Shown here: positions 9,177 to 18,717 of the stretch, piece by piece | Layout: every line of letters starts with the position of its first letter | Numbering within the stretch: position 1 is the stretch's first letter | Origin: Chlorobiaceae bacterium | GTDB lineage: Bacteria; Bacteroidota; Chlorobiia; Chlorobiales; Chlorobiaceae | Assembly: GCA_013334965.1 (NCBI GenBank) | Contig: JAAXWO010000005.1 | Span: forward strand, 122,627 to 186,626 | Length of the DNA stretch: 64,000 nt | Direction of reading: 5' to 3' | The notes under the pieces: generated by a model | Databases searched by the model: none | What the model saw: only the letters and a program-made list of their open reading frames with translations | Told to the model about the DNA's origin: nothing | Position numbers and translations under genes: made by a program

Positions 9177-11288
9177 TTATTGTACAGAGCTACCGATTAT
9201 TTCTTCACCCTGGGGTTCAAGTACAAAAAGCTGTCCATCCCGACCTTCAACGGCGAGGATCATGCCCTGTGAAAGCTCTCCCCTGATGGTTCTGTCGGCA
9301 AGGTTGGCCACAAGCACCACCTGCTTGCCCACCATCTCTTCCGGCTTGTAATACTGTGCGATGCCGGAGAGCACCTGCCGCTCCTCGCTACCGACAAGCA
9401 GCTTCATCTTGAGCAGCTTGCTCGCCTTTTTGACCGGTTCGCATTCGAGCACTTTTGCCACGCGAAGATCGACTCTCTGGAAATCGTCAAAGCTGATTTC
9501 AGGCTTGAAGGTCATTTGAACCTTTTCCGCAGCGGCTTCACGACGTTCAGCTTCTGCGAGCAGGGCTTCGATCTTTTTGAGTTCAGGCTCGATATCGGCC
9601 TGCTCGATCTTTGAAAACAGGATCTCCGATGTGCCCTGCAAGCGGTGTCCCTTCTTCATGCCCGGCTCAAGGGCACGCTGCCATATCTGCTCGCCAGGAG
9701 CCACAAGATCGTCTATTGTGCCCACAAACCCGAGCATCCTGTGTATGCGGTTGCAGGTTTCGGGAATGATCGGATAGAACAGCAAAGAGAGTGTGTGACA
9801 GAGGTTCAGCGAAACCGACATGGTGCGGGCCGCAGCATCACGATCGACCTTGATGGACTTCCATGGTTCACCTTCGGTCAGGAACCTGTTGGCGAACCTT
9901 GCGACCTCCATGGCCTGGGTCGCGGCTTCACGGATATGGAACCCTTCATAAGCCTCTTCAAGCTTCCTGCAGCTCTCCTGCCAGTCAATGCCGAGGGAGT
10001 TCCACTCTTCAATGCTGACATCGCTGGGCACCTCTCCGTCGAACCGCGCGTTGGTGAAATCGACAGAACGCTTGATGAAGTTGCCGAGCGTATCGGCAAG
10101 CTCTCCGTTCGTCCGGTTCTGGAAATCGCTCCAGCTGAAGTCGGAATCCTTGTTTTCGGGATAGTTCATCGCGATGCTGTAGCGAAGGGTATCTGCCGGA
10201 AAGCTGTCGAGGAACTCGCCGAGGTAGACCGCATAGTTGCGCGACTTCGAAAACTTGCGTCCCTCGAAGTTCATGAACTCGGAAGCGGGAACACTGTCGG
10301 CGATCTCATAACGCCCCTCGTTCCTGCCTTCGTTCCACGCCATCAGGATCGCCGGGAACATCAGGGTGTGGAACACGACGTTGTCCTTGCCGATGAAATT
10401 GACGATCCTGGTCTCGGGATCCTGCCAGTATCGCCGCCAGAGTTCGAGGTCGCCCTGCTGCTCCGCCCACTCCCTGGTGAACGAGATGTACCCGAGCACC
10501 GCATCGAACCATACATAGAGAACCTTGCCTTTAGCCTCTTCGCTGTCGAGCGGCAGGGAAATGCCCCAGGAGAGGTCCCGGGTGATCGCCCTGTCGGCCA
10601 ATCCCTGGTTGAGCCATGTCCGGGAGTAGTTGACCACGTTCTGGCGCCAGTCATCGTTATGGCTTTCGACATACTCTTCGAGTCTCTTCTGGAACCGGCC
10701 AAGCGGAAAATACCAGTGCAGCGTCTCGCGAAGTTCAGGAGTCGCGTCGGAAAGCTTGCTTTTCGGGTCGATCAGCTCGAGCGGGCTCAGATGGGTACCG
10801 CACTGCTCGCACTGGTCGCCGTTCGCTTCGGGGCTGTTGCACACCGGACAGGTACCGGTCACGTAACGGTCGGAAAGAAAACGACCTGCCTTGGCGTCGA
10901 AAAAGAGCTTTTCGGTTTTCTTGACGAAGATGCCCTTGCGTTCGATTTCAGAAAAAAACTCCCTGGCAGTCTCATGATGCCCGGGGGAACTGGTGCGGCC
11001 ATAGTAATCAAACGAGATGCCGCATCGTGAGAAGGCGTCGGCATTCATGCGATGGTAACGGTCGACGACGTCCTGGGGCGTTATGCCTTCACGGTCTGCC
11101 GTTATGGTAATGGGAACGCCGTGTTCGTCTGAACCTCCGATATGGATGACATCATCGCCGCGAAGCCGCTTGTATCTGACATAGATATCCGCCGGCAGGT
11201 AGACCCCGGCCAGATGGCCCAGGTGAACCGGTCCGTTTGCATATGGAAGAGCAGTTGTTACAAGTGTCCTTTTAAAAGAATGAGTCAT
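9177..11288 (-). CDS. metG: Methionyl-tRNA synthetase with C-terminal tRNA-binding domain
   Basis: A class I synthetase of 703 residues that charges elongator and initiator tRNA-Met. The HIGH-type motif HLGH is at residues 22-25 in the standard context LPYANGPVHLGH. A zinc knuckle with two CxxC pairs (CPVC and CEQC) lies near residues 143-161, and KFSKS is the KMSKS loop near residue 343. From about residue 595 an EMAP/Trbp111-type OB-fold begins (DLRVAKVLECEPV), which marks the long dimeric form. An initiator tRNA gene follows 46 bases downstream on the same strand. Upstream, ricT-like is 62 bases away, so co-transcription is likely. Confidence 0.97.
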   Translation of the reverse strand: MTHSFKRTLVTTALPYANGPVHLGHLAGVYLPADIYVRYKRLRGDDVIHIGGSDEHGVPITITADREGITPQDVVDRYHRMNADAFSRCGISFDYYGRTSSPGHHETAREFFSEIERKGIFVKKTEKLFFDAKAGRFLSDRYVTGTCPVCNSPEANGDQCEQCGTHLSPLELIDPKSKLSDATPELRETLHWYFPLGRFQKRLEEYVESHNDDWRQNVVNYSRTWLNQGLADRAITRDLSWGISLPLDSEEAKGKVLYVWFDAVLGYISFTREWAEQQGDLELWRRYWQDPETRIVNFIGKDNVVFHTLMFPAILMAWNEGRNEGRYEIADSVPASEFMNFEGRKFSKSRNYAVYLGEFLDSFPADTLRYSIAMNYPENKDSDFSWSDFQNRTNGELADTLGNFIKRSVDFTNARFDGEVPSDVSIEEWNSLGIDWQESCRKLEEAYEGFHIREAATQAMEVARFANRFLTEGEPWKSIKVDRDAAARTMSVSLNLCHTLSLLFYPIIPETCNRIHRMLGFVGTIDDLVAPGEQIWQRALEPGMKKGHRLQGTSEILFSKIEQADIEPELKKIEALLAEAERREAAAEKVQMTFKPEISFDDFQRVDLRVAKVLECEPVKKASKLLKMKLLVGSEERQVLSGIAQYYKPEEMVGKQVVLVANLADRTIRGELSQGMILAVEGRDGQLFVLEPQGEEIIGSSVQ

Positions 11289-11350
11289 AAAATCGGCAAT
11301 CGGTTATAAGGTAAATCAGGTCGAGTAACGGCAACGTATGCGGAAACTCC

Positions 11351-12322
11351 TTATCTCTTTGATGCAAGCGCGGTGAACTGCTCCAGGGAAACCCGCCGTT
11401 TCTGGCCTCCGTCCACATAACGGAGCCAGATGCTTTTCTTCTGCTGGTCGACCCCTTCAACGACGACAGAACCATCTCCGGTGCTGAGCGTGGTGCCCAC
11501 TGAGGGCCATCCGTTGTTCCGGCAACCTCCGGCCTTGTGCGCTCCCTTCGAGAAGCTGAGGCAGCATTTCGGGCGGTTGCAGAGCCCGATTGTGTTGAAG
11601 GAGTGGTTGTCCCCGTTCGCGCCCTCCTGCAACTGGGGCTTTTCGGCAAAAGGATTTGCATGGATTTTCTGCATCCAGGTCGAGCAGCAGAGAGCGCAGC
11701 CACAGGGCCCCTGGGTATTGGCACGACGGGCCTCTTCACGCGTGGTGATCTGAACCATCTGGATCCTTGCCTTGAACTCACCGGCAAGATCACGTACAAG
11801 TCCCCGGAAATCGACCCTGTGGGTCGCCGTATAAAAAACCGACAGTTTCTGCTGATCGAGACGGAGGTCGATATCGACCAGCTTCATATCGAGCCGGTGT
11901 CGCTCGATCCTGTTCTGGCATGCCTCCTTTATTTCAGGTTCGCGGTTCCTGATATCGGCGAACTCCCGCATTTCGTTTTCGTCGGCGATCCTGATGATTC
12001 CGGGAAGGGCCTCGCTCTGTTCGGTATGCCCCTTGAGCTTGAGCTTCTTGGCGGCGATTCGCCCTGCAGAATATATGATGCCGAGATCGTAACCGCCGTC
12101 TGCCTCAAGAATAACCGGAGTGCCGATAGCGATCTGCTCACCGGTCTTGTTCGCGTAGAACTCCCTGCGACACCCTTTCATTTCAACCTCACAAACCGGA
12201 AGCGCACCTTCAAGCTGCTCATCGCCGTAGAGGTCTGAAGACTCCTCATGCAGGATCCTGGAAAGTTTCAGCCTCACCTTGGCGTTATCGCCGAGAAGGC
12301 AACTGCATATGACCGTACTCAT
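11351..12322 (-). CDS. PSP1/RicT-family protein (YaaT-like)
   Basis: A 323-residue protein of the PSP1 C-terminal domain family, the group that includes Bacillus RicT (YaaT). The clustered cysteines GPCGCALCCSTW near residue 205, then GLCNRPKCCLSF near residue 247, are the conserved RicT cysteines that bind an Fe-S cluster in the Ric complex. In Bacillus RicT works with RicA and RicF to stimulate RNase Y processing; in Bacteroidetes and Chlorobi relatives the role is undefined. It precedes metG on the same strand. No RicA or RicF partner is in the window. Confidence 0.85.
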   Translation of the reverse strand: MSTVICSCLLGDNAKVRLKLSRILHEESSDLYGDEQLEGALPVCEVEMKGCRREFYANKTGEQIAIGTPVILEADGGYDLGIIYSAGRIAAKKLKLKGHTEQSEALPGIIRIADENEMREFADIRNREPEIKEACQNRIERHRLDMKLVDIDLRLDQQKLSVFYTATHRVDFRGLVRDLAGEFKARIQMVQITTREEARRANTQGPCGCALCCSTWMQKIHANPFAEKPQLQEGANGDNHSFNTIGLCNRPKCCLSFSKGAHKAGGCRNNGWPSVGTTLSTGDGSVVVEGVDQQKKSIWLRYVDGGQKRRVSLEQFTALASKR

Positions 12323-12460
12323 GTTTGGTATCCTTTATAATCGCCGCTGTGTTGCTCCACATGAAACGAGATCGACAAGGGGCCGATGGAACACATTCCA
12401 TGCGAACCGTTGAGTCATGGAGAATTTACAGTGGCACCATTACTATATATATTTCAACCT

Positions 12461-13246
12461 TCATTTAACCAGAGGCTTCTCATCTCCCCGGCCTCGCCCC
12501 AGGCTCCTCCAGAAAGCCTCTGAACGACGGTTGACCGATTCACTTCCGCGGATGACCACATCGAACCCTTCGAGGCGTCTGTCCACGATCTGCTGTTTCA
12601 CCTCGTCGAGATGGGCTTCTGTCGTCGCCTGCATAAAACCGTTGAGGGTATCGAGGCCCTTCCAGTCCGACCTTCCCAGAAGGGTCTGCGACCCGAAAGA
12701 TAGGAAAAGCTCAGGCTTCTGGTCTTCAAGATATTCAATACGGCTGACAACTGAAACAAGGTAAAGGTCTTCCCTCTTTTTCAGAACACGCTCGGCTATT
12801 CCGGCCGTTCCCCTGAAAAAAAGTAAAGGACGTTTGTCGACATGTTCGATAAGGCCCTGGGGGAAAATCCAGAGCGCGTTCTGACGGACTGAGGGCGAAA
12901 GCAGGCAGGTTGCGGCGTAATCGAGAGTGCCTACTGCGCTTCGGGCATTGTACCTGTCGATCGAGAAAGCTCCGACCCGCGTGAAGAAACGATGTTTCTC
13001 GAGCTGGGGATACTCGATGATGATGAAGAGGTTTTGCCTGAAATAGAGTTCAGTGCAGAGCTGGGACCAGAACCCGTCCCACCAGTAGGCGTGATTGCAG
13101 TAGAAAATGACCGGTACGTCGAGCTCCATCGCCGGCAGAGATGGGGGCATCTGCACTCTCAGCGAGTGGAAATACCTCCTGAACTGCCGGCGGGAGTACC
13201 AGCCGAACCAGCGAGTGTAAGCCCTGCTTCGGCGAACCTTCAGCAT
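12461..13246 (-). CDS. 1-acylglycerol-3-phosphate-type acyltransferase (PlsC superfamily)
   Basis: A 261-residue protein with the PlsC-type catalytic HX4D motif HAYWWD near residue 52, and FPQGLIEHVDKRPLLF near 128-143 as the substrate-binding block (EGT-like position). No long membrane segment is obvious, so peripheral membrane binding is likely. The ATG at 13246 is chosen; a TTG at 13255, right after the aspartate aminotransferase stop, is possible. In green sulfur bacteria one divergent member of this superfamily (CruD) adds laurate to glycosylated chlorobactene. Whether this is CruD or a lipid-A/phospholipid acyltransferase cannot be decided from sequence alone. Confidence 0.75.
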   Translation of the reverse strand: MLKVRRSRAYTRWFGWYSRRQFRRYFHSLRVQMPPSLPAMELDVPVIFYCNHAYWWDGFWSQLCTELYFRQNLFIIIEYPQLEKHRFFTRVGAFSIDRYNARSAVGTLDYAATCLLSPSVRQNALWIFPQGLIEHVDKRPLLFFRGTAGIAERVLKKREDLYLVSVVSRIEYLEDQKPELFLSFGSQTLLGRSDWKGLDTLNGFMQATTEAHLDEVKQQIVDRRLEGFDVVIRGSESVNRRSEAFWRSLGRGRGDEKPLVK

Positions 13247-13255
13247 GGGCGGCAA

Positions 13256-14458
13256 TTACTCGAACGCCTTTCTCATCCGATTGACGGCCTTTTCGAGTTC
13301 CTCGATCGAAGCCGCATAGGAGAGGCGCAGATTTTCAGGGGCACCGAAGGCATCGCCGGGAACGGTGGCCACGAAGTGATCCTTGAGCAGGTATTCGGCG
13401 ATATCGGCTGAATCCTTCATCACCTTGCCGCCGTAGGTCTTGCCGAGAAGCCCCTTGATCGACGGGAAAATGTAGAATGCGCCGTCAGGCAATGTCGTCT
13501 TGATGCCGGGAATTTTATTAAGCTCCGTGAACATGAAATCGCGGCGCTTCTGGAACTCCGCCGTGCGCTCCCAGACGATCGACTGATCTCCGTCAAGGGC
13601 AGCCGCAGCCGCTTTCTGTGCGATCGAGTTGGCGTTGGAGGTAGTCTGCGACTGAATCTTGTCGCATGCGTCAACAATCCATTTCGGTGCGGCCACGTAA
13701 CCGATTCTCCAGCCGGTCATGGAGTAGCTCTTCGATGTGCCGTTGCTCACGATCACCCAGGGCTTCATCTCCGGGATTCTTGCCGGTGAAAACGGACGGA
13801 CGTCACCGTAGACGATCATGTCGTACATCTCGTCGGAAACGACAAAAATCTCCTTCCCTTCAACCACCTTCATCAGATCGCGCACCTCCTGTTCATTGTA
13901 GACTGAACCGGTAGGGTTCGACGGCGAATTGAGCACGAGCATCCGTGTCTTCGGAGTGATGGCGGCCTCAAGCTGGGACGGGGTCAGTTTGTATCCCGTT
14001 TCGATCGTGGTATCGACAATAACCGGTGTTGCGCCTGCGAGCCTGACCATCTCAGGGAAGCTGACCCAGTAGGGAGCCGGTACGATCACCTCGTCACCCT
14101 CGTCGCAAAGCGCGAGGAACGCGTTGGCCAGCGTCTGCTTGCCGCCGTTGCTGACGATGATCTCATCTTCACGGAACTCAAGTCCGTTATCGCGCGAAAG
14201 CTTCCTGACGATCGCCTTCTTCAGTTCGGGAATACCTGCGTTGGCCGTGTAACGGGTGAAACCGGATTTGATGGCGTCTATACCAGCCTGGCATACGTTA
14301 TCGGGTGTCGGGAAGTCGGGTTCGCCAGCCGAAAGGCTCACGACATCCTTTCCTTCAGACTGCATCTTCTTGGCAAGGCCGCTGATCCTGATCGTCTGTG
14401 ATTCCTGCATGCTCAGTACCCTGCGGCTCAGGAATTTCTCATGGTTATCTGCACTCAT
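13256..14458 (-). CDS. aspC: Aspartate aminotransferase (class I/II, subgroup Ib)
   Basis: A PLP enzyme of 400 residues interconverting aspartate and 2-oxoglutarate with oxaloacetate and glutamate. The Schiff-base lysine is in [16 protein letters not shown] near residue 240. [11 protein letters not shown] near residue 177 binds the substrate carboxylate and PLP, and LSYAAS near the C-terminus contains the terminal conserved Arg (LRLSYA). Size and motifs fit the thermophile/Bacillus-type Ib subgroup, some members of which also act on prephenate. The following acyltransferase gene begins within 10 bases, so the two are an operon. Confidence 0.92.
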   Translation of the reverse strand: MSADNHEKFLSRRVLSMQESQTIRISGLAKKMQSEGKDVVSLSAGEPDFPTPDNVCQAGIDAIKSGFTRYTANAGIPELKKAIVRKLSRDNGLEFREDEIIVSNGGKQTLANAFLALCDEGDEVIVPAPYWVSFPEMVRLAGATPVIVDTTIETGYKLTPSQLEAAITPKTRMLVLNSPSNPTGSVYNEQEVRDLMKVVEGKEIFVVSDEMYDMIVYGDVRPFSPARIPEMKPWVIVSNGTSKSYSMTGWRIGYVAAPKWIVDACDKIQSQTTSNANSIAQKAAAAALDGDQSIVWERTAEFQKRRDFMFTELNKIPGIKTTLPDGAFYIFPSIKGLLGKTYGGKVMKDSADIAEYLLKDHFVATVPGDAFGAPENLRLSYAASIEELEKAVNRMRKAFE

Positions 14459-14494
14459 CGTCTATGATATTTATTATGGGTTTTTTGAAATGGA

Positions 14495-14995
14495 TCATGA
14501 TCCGCCGAGATGTGCGGCGCGCTTTTCGGCGAGCTTTTCAAGCACATAAGGATGGACGAACTTGCTGACGTCTCCGCCCAGCATGGCAACTTCGCGGATA
14601 ATCGACGAAGCCACATAGGTGTATTTGACGTTCGGCATAAGGAAAACCGTGGTCACTTCGGGATAGAGATGTCTGTTCAGAAGGGATATCTGGAATTCGT
14701 ATTCGAAATCCTTGACCTGCCTCACCCCCCTGACGATGGCCTTTGCCCCTGCCTGGCGGGCATAATCAGCCAGCAAGCCGTCATGAAGCACATGCACGCT
14801 CACGGTCGGCAGATCCCGGACCACCTCCCTGACCATCTCAAGACGCTCGTCGACCGTAAAAAGCGTATGCTTCTGGCTGTTGTCGGCAAGCACCACTTCG
14901 ACCTTGTTGAAAATGTTCAACGCCCGCTCCAGGACATCAAGATGGCCGTTGGTAAAGGGATCGAAAGTCCCCGGATAAATGGCTCGATTGCTCAT
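14495..14995 (-). CDS. coaD: Phosphopantetheine adenylyltransferase CoaD
   Basis: A 166-residue enzyme of coenzyme A synthesis that joins 4'-phosphopantetheine and ATP to give dephospho-CoA. The N-terminal [14 protein letters not shown] holds the T/HxGH nucleotidyltransferase motif, and [11 protein letters not shown] near residue 126 is the ISSTxxR-type phosphate loop. An open frame extends 43 codons further upstream, but that part is antisense-like overlap with rsmD; ATG at 14995 follows the rsmD stop by one base and gives the usual length. Confidence 0.95.
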   Translation of the reverse strand: MSNRAIYPGTFDPFTNGHLDVLERALNIFNKVEVVLADNSQKHTLFTVDERLEMVREVVRDLPTVSVHVLHDGLLADYARQAGAKAIVRGVRQVKDFEYEFQISLLNRHLYPEVTTVFLMPNVKYTYVASSIIREVAMLGGDVSKFVHPYVLEKLAEKRAAHLGGS

Positions 14996-14996
14996 G

Positions 14997-15542
14997 TCAG
15001 CGGGGTTCGGATGTGAAAAAAGAGACACGCGTCTTACCGTAATCCTTATGGAACAGGTATCCTGATGATGACGAAAAATCGTGGCTTCCATGGTGTTCGA
15101 CCAGAAGCAGGCCGTCATCGGCAAGAATGCCCCCGTCGAGTATGGAACGGATCAGCGATTCGTAGTCCTCCCAGCGATACGGGGGATCACAGAAAACAAG
15201 ATCGAAAGGTCCCTCCGCCCTTTTGAGGAACGCCGTAACGTCTGCGCTGACGAACCTCGTCATGGCAGTTACGCCAAGATCGGCAGCGGTACCTCTCATC
15301 GCCTCGATGGCATGGCGGCTCTGGTCGACGAAGCAGGCGCTGTGCGCGCCCCTGCTCAGGGCTTCGAATCCAAGGTTGCCGAACCCTGCGAAAAGGTCCA
15401 GCACCTCAATGCCATCAAAGTCGATCCTCGCACCTATCGTATCGAAGAGCGACTTCTTGACCCTGCTGCTGCAGGGCCTGATATCAAGCGTGGGCAGATT
15501 CCTGATCCTCCGCCCACGATATCTGCCAGCCTGTACCTGCAC
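14997..15542 (-). CDS. rsmD: 16S rRNA (guanine966-N2)-methyltransferase RsmD
   Basis: A 181-residue SAM-dependent methyltransferase. [20 protein letters not shown] near residue 50 is the SAM-binding motif I region and VFCDPPY near residue 118 is the DPPY catalytic motif of N2-guanine methyltransferases. The protein would methylate G966 of 16S rRNA. The rsmD-coaD pair is a widespread conserved gene neighbourhood and supports both calls. Confidence 0.93.
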   Translation of the reverse strand: MQVQAGRYRGRRIRNLPTLDIRPCSSRVKKSLFDTIGARIDFDGIEVLDLFAGFGNLGFEALSRGAHSACFVDQSRHAIEAMRGTAADLGVTAMTRFVSADVTAFLKRAEGPFDLVFCDPPYRWEDYESLIRSILDGGILADDGLLLVEHHGSHDFSSSSGYLFHKDYGKTRVSFFTSEPR

Positions 15543-15556
15543 GCCGTTCTGATGGT

Positions 15557-16468
15557 CTAGAAATCGCCGTAGACAGTCTCACCGAGAATGGCAAGCGCTT
15601 TCTCTGCATCGTCCTTTGACGGAGGTTTCCCATGCCAGTTCGATTTGTCAGGCATCGAGCCCTCAAAAAACGGTACGCCTTTACCCATGATCGTAGTCGC
15701 CAGAACCACTGCAGGTTTAGTCCGGGAAGAGTCAGACCTGAGAGACTCGAGGGTATCGATGAAATGCTCGATATCGTTACCGTCGCAGGAGAAGACATCC
15801 CAACCGAATGCACGCCATTTATCGGCAAAAGGCTCCACGTCCATGACTTCGCTTACCTCGCCGTCGATCTGCAGGTTGTTGTAGTCGACGATGCCGATAA
15901 GGTTGCCGAGCTTGAAATGGGCAGCGCTCATTGCCGCTTCCCAGATCTGGCCCTCCTGGCACTCCCCGTCGCCCATCAGGCAGAACACATCGCTCTTCTT
16001 GCCGTCCATGCGCAGGCCGAGAGCGGCGCCGACGGCAGCCGAAAGTCCCTGCCCGAGGGAACCGGACGCGATCCTGATTCCGGGAAGCTTCGCTTCGCTG
16101 GTTGGATGTCCCTGCAGGTAGGAATCGATCTGTCGCAGATAGTTCAGCTCATCGAGGGAGAAATACCCCGAACGGGCAAGCACACTGTACCAGACCGGCG
16201 CGATATGGCCGTTTGAAAGGAACAGCATGTCGTGGTCACGATCATCATGGAACTGATGCGGATGGTGCTTCAGTACCCTGAAATAGAGTGCCGTAAAGAT
16301 ATCAGCCATGCCGAGAGAACCTCCGGTATGGCCGGAGTTGGACTTCGCCAGCATGCGCACCACATCACGGCGAACCTGCCGTGCCATGTCCTTGAGTTCA
16401 GCCATGGTCGAGAGCTTAAGATGCTCCCCTTTCTTTTCCGCAGGATAGGGCTTCAAATGTTTTGCCAT
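15557..16468 (-). CDS. Transketolase, N-terminal (thiamine-binding) half
   Basis: A 303-residue protein covering only the pyrophosphate-binding half of transketolase. SGHTGGSLGMADIF near residue 46, LMGDGECQEGQIWEA near 165 (the GDG...N ThDP motif) and IVDYNNLQIDGE near 188 are intact. Full transketolases are about 650 residues; split forms have a separate C-terminal subunit of about 310. The neighbours are rsmD and a DedA gene, so the partner subunit must lie elsewhere. It would transfer two-carbon units in the pentose phosphate pathway only when paired. Confidence 0.9.
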   Translation of the reverse strand: MAKHLKPYPAEKKGEHLKLSTMAELKDMARQVRRDVVRMLAKSNSGHTGGSLGMADIFTALYFRVLKHHPHQFHDDRDHDMLFLSNGHIAPVWYSVLARSGYFSLDELNYLRQIDSYLQGHPTSEAKLPGIRIASGSLGQGLSAAVGAALGLRMDGKKSDVFCLMGDGECQEGQIWEAAMSAAHFKLGNLIGIVDYNNLQIDGEVSEVMDVEPFADKWRAFGWDVFSCDGNDIEHFIDTLESLRSDSSRTKPAVVLATTIMGKGVPFFEGSMPDKSNWHGKPPSKDDAEKALAILGETVYGDF

Positions 16469-16558
16469 AATGACAGCAGGAAATCTCTTGTGAGTTGGGT
16501 AACAAAAATAAAACGCTCTAAGTTACGTGCGCATGCCTAAAATACCAAGCGATGAACA

Positions 16559-17200
16559 TCACCCCGCTTTATTTCTTTTCCTGAAATGCTTCACCACGGA
16601 GTAGAGCATAAAACCCACAAAAATTATCGTGACGGGAATGCTGTAGAGCACCACATATTTTCCGATACCCTGCCAGTTCTGGCCGAGCATGTAACCTCCG
16701 TAAAGCAGCAGGACATTCCATAACGTTGAACTGACGAGGGCGGCAAGCAGGACGAGCAGGACGTTCAGGTGAAGCAGGCCGGTGACAATCGAAATGAGGG
16801 CCCTGGACCCGAACAGGAAACGGTTCAACAGCACGGCAGCGTAGCCGTGAGTCGAAAACTTCTGGCGGACGACCTCCATCTCGGAAGGGGGAAACAGCTT
16901 GTGCATCCATATGGCGAACCGGTGATGGACCTCACTCTCACCGCTTGCGTAAAGCTTCAGGCCCAGGGAGCGGCTCAGCAGATAGACGGTCATGAATCCG
17001 CCCGTCGAACCGAGCGTCGTCCAGAACAGGGTCCAGAAAAAGGAGAGGTTGCTGTACGCGAGAAGATAACCCGCAAACGCCACCGGAACGTCCCCCGGGA
17101 TCGGGGGAACGATATTTTCCAGGTAGGCTGAAAGAAACAGGATGAGATAGATCGACGAAGGATCTGCCTGCTGGAGGTAGCCCATGATTGAGTCGATCAT
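16559..17200 (-). CDS. DedA-family (SNARE-associated/VTT) membrane protein
   Basis: A 213-residue inner-membrane protein with about five hydrophobic segments. ENIVPPIPGDVPVAFAGYL near residue 29 is the characteristic DedA proline-glycine motif, and LLNRFLFGSRALISIVTG near 125 holds the conserved F-R-G-R region. DedA proteins are thought to scramble or recycle polyprenyl phosphate or phospholipid and help maintain proton motive force. The start is preceded by purC on the same strand at a short distance. Confidence 0.88.
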   Translation of the reverse strand: MIDSIMGYLQQADPSSIYLILFLSAYLENIVPPIPGDVPVAFAGYLLAYSNLSFFWTLFWTTLGSTGGFMTVYLLSRSLGLKLYASGESEVHHRFAIWMHKLFPPSEMEVVRQKFSTHGYAAVLLNRFLFGSRALISIVTGLLHLNVLLVLLAALVSSTLWNVLLLYGGYMLGQNWQGIGKYVVLYSIPVTIIFVGFMLYSVVKHFRKRNKAG

Positions 17201-17223
17201 AAACAGGGTTCCGGACGGGGGGC

Positions 17224-17931
17224 TTAAAGGTCGAGAACTCGCTTCTTGACCTCGGAATAGGCATCTTCGACGCCACCAAGATCAAGACGGAAACGGTCCT
17301 TGTCGAGCTTTTCACCTGATTCGGCATCCCAGAAACGGCAGGTGTCCGGGCTGATCTCGTCGCCGAGCAGAATCTGGCCCTTGTGGCGCCCGAACTCAAG
17401 CTTGAAATCGACGAGACGGAGTTTCCTTTCAGCGAACCATGGCTTGAGCAGCTCATTGATCCTTGCGGCCAGCTCCTTGAGCACGGCGACCTCTTCGTAA
17501 GAGGCCACGCCCAGAGCGACTGCATGAGACTCGTTCATGAGCGGATCGTCGAGATCGTCGTTCTTCAGGTACAGCTCGATGATCGGCTCGGCGAGCACCG
17601 TACCTTCTGCAAATCCGTAACGCCTCACCAGCGAACCGGCGGCGACATTTCTGGTGACCACTTCGACCTTGATGATGTCGAGGCTCTTGCAAAGCATGTC
17701 ACGGTCGTTGAGCTGGCTCACGAAATGAGTCGGAATACCCTTCTCACCGAGCATGGTGAACAGACGGCACGAAATGGCGTTGTTCGTCACGCCCTTGTCA
17801 GCTATCGAGCCCTTCTTTTTGTTGTTGAAGGCTGTCGCGTCGTCCTTGAACTCCTGTATGATGAGATCAGGCTCATCGGTCTGCCATACTTTCTTGGCCT
17901 TTCCCTCATGCAACAGTATCGTCTTGTTCAT
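17224..17931 (-). CDS. purC: Phosphoribosylaminoimidazole-succinocarboxamide synthase PurC
   Basis: A 235-residue cytosolic enzyme of purine synthesis that couples CAIR and aspartate with ATP. EGKAKKVWQT near residue 9, VTRNVAAGSLVRRYG near 95, and VDFKLEFGRHKGQILLGDEISPDTCR near 175-200 are PurC signatures. Length is right for the single-domain bacterial enzyme. The gene next upstream is an uncharacterised 132-residue protein with a short gap; purC is followed by the dedA gene 23 bases further on. Confidence 0.95.
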   Translation of the reverse strand: MNKTILLHEGKAKKVWQTDEPDLIIQEFKDDATAFNNKKKGSIADKGVTNNAISCRLFTMLGEKGIPTHFVSQLNDRDMLCKSLDIIKVEVVTRNVAAGSLVRRYGFAEGTVLAEPIIELYLKNDDLDDPLMNESHAVALGVASYEEVAVLKELAARINELLKPWFAERKLRLVDFKLEFGRHKGQILLGDEISPDTCRFWDAESGEKLDKDRFRLDLGGVEDAYSEVKKRVLDL

Positions 17932-17980
17932 TCTTTTTTACCTCTTTTATGGTGTTCGTACGGCTTCTGCCGTGAAAAAT

Positions 17981-18379
17981 TCACTGATTCTGCTGGTCCG
18001 TAGCCTGCTGGACGGCGCCGGTCAGCACAATGTTGATCTGCTCCTCGGTCAGCCCCTTCTCCTTGAGGAACCACATGAACCTGAAAACGCCAAGATCGGA
18101 AAGCATGGCTTTCGGCTGGTCCGCCTCATCAAGGCCCCTGGACTTGCAATGCTCCTCTGCGGTTCGCAGCCAGTCCTCGATAAAACCGGCAGGCCTCCCG
18201 TCGTTGACAAAGTAGTGGGTCACGATACGGACGGCGTCAGCAAAAGTCGGCGTGGGATTGCTGACGAAGATAAGCTGCATCTCTTCGGATATCTTGCCAA
18301 GAAGCATTATGGCTTCACTGTCAAAGGTCTCCTCAAGGATGTCCTTCGCTTTCTCCTTAACATCGAACTTTTTGTTCAT
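17981..18379 (-). CDS. Conserved-looking hypothetical protein, 132 aa
   Basis: No family recognised. The product is soluble, with no signal peptide or membrane segment, and predicted mostly helical and charged. It begins MNKKFDVKEKAKDIL, has a single Cys-containing segment (EEHCKSRG) and ends Gln-rich. The frame has the codon composition of its neighbours and lies 49 bases upstream of purC on the same strand, which supports it as a real gene. Function unknown. Confidence 0.7.
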   Translation of the reverse strand: MNKKFDVKEKAKDILEETFDSEAIMLLGKISEEMQLIFVSNPTPTFADAVRIVTHYFVNDGRPAGFIEDWLRTAEEHCKSRGLDEADQPKAMLSDLGVFRFMWFLKEKGLTEEQINIVLTGAVQQATDQQNQ

Positions 18380-18717
18380 ACTTCTGAAGACAGCCGGATG
18401 TCCATGTTACGGTGATAAAAAACTCCGGATAAAGTTACGCGCCAACGGCGAACATGCCCCGCAAACCATTACAAAGCATGCACTTATGAAAACACGAAAC
18501 GCTCCCGGCAAACATTCGGCGCAACTCTGGCGCGAAATGCATTTAAAAGTAAAGAATTGGCCGCGGATTGTGCAAATAAAAAGGCCCCCGAGGCACTAAG
18601 GGAAGTGTTTATTCGACGACTGAAAAAATTCGCGACAGAACCACAAAAGGATGGAGCGATCATGCGTCGATTCAGATGCATCGTAAAAAACCGTAAATTT
18701 ACGGCATGATGACCTAA
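18380..18717. other. 338-base intergenic region between divergent genes
   Basis: Holds the promoters of two divergently transcribed genes. No coding frame with plausible composition is seen. The one clear element is a perfect 14-base palindrome, CCGTAAATTTACGG, at 18691-18704, listed separately. Confidence 0.6.
18691..18704. promoter_or_regulatory. 14-base perfect palindrome, possible operator
   Basis: CCGTAAATTTACGG is self-complementary over all 14 bases and ends 13 bases before the ATG of the exported endonuclease/phosphatase gene. The size and AT-rich centre resemble a dimeric repressor site. No regulator gene is next to it. Confidence 0.35.
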
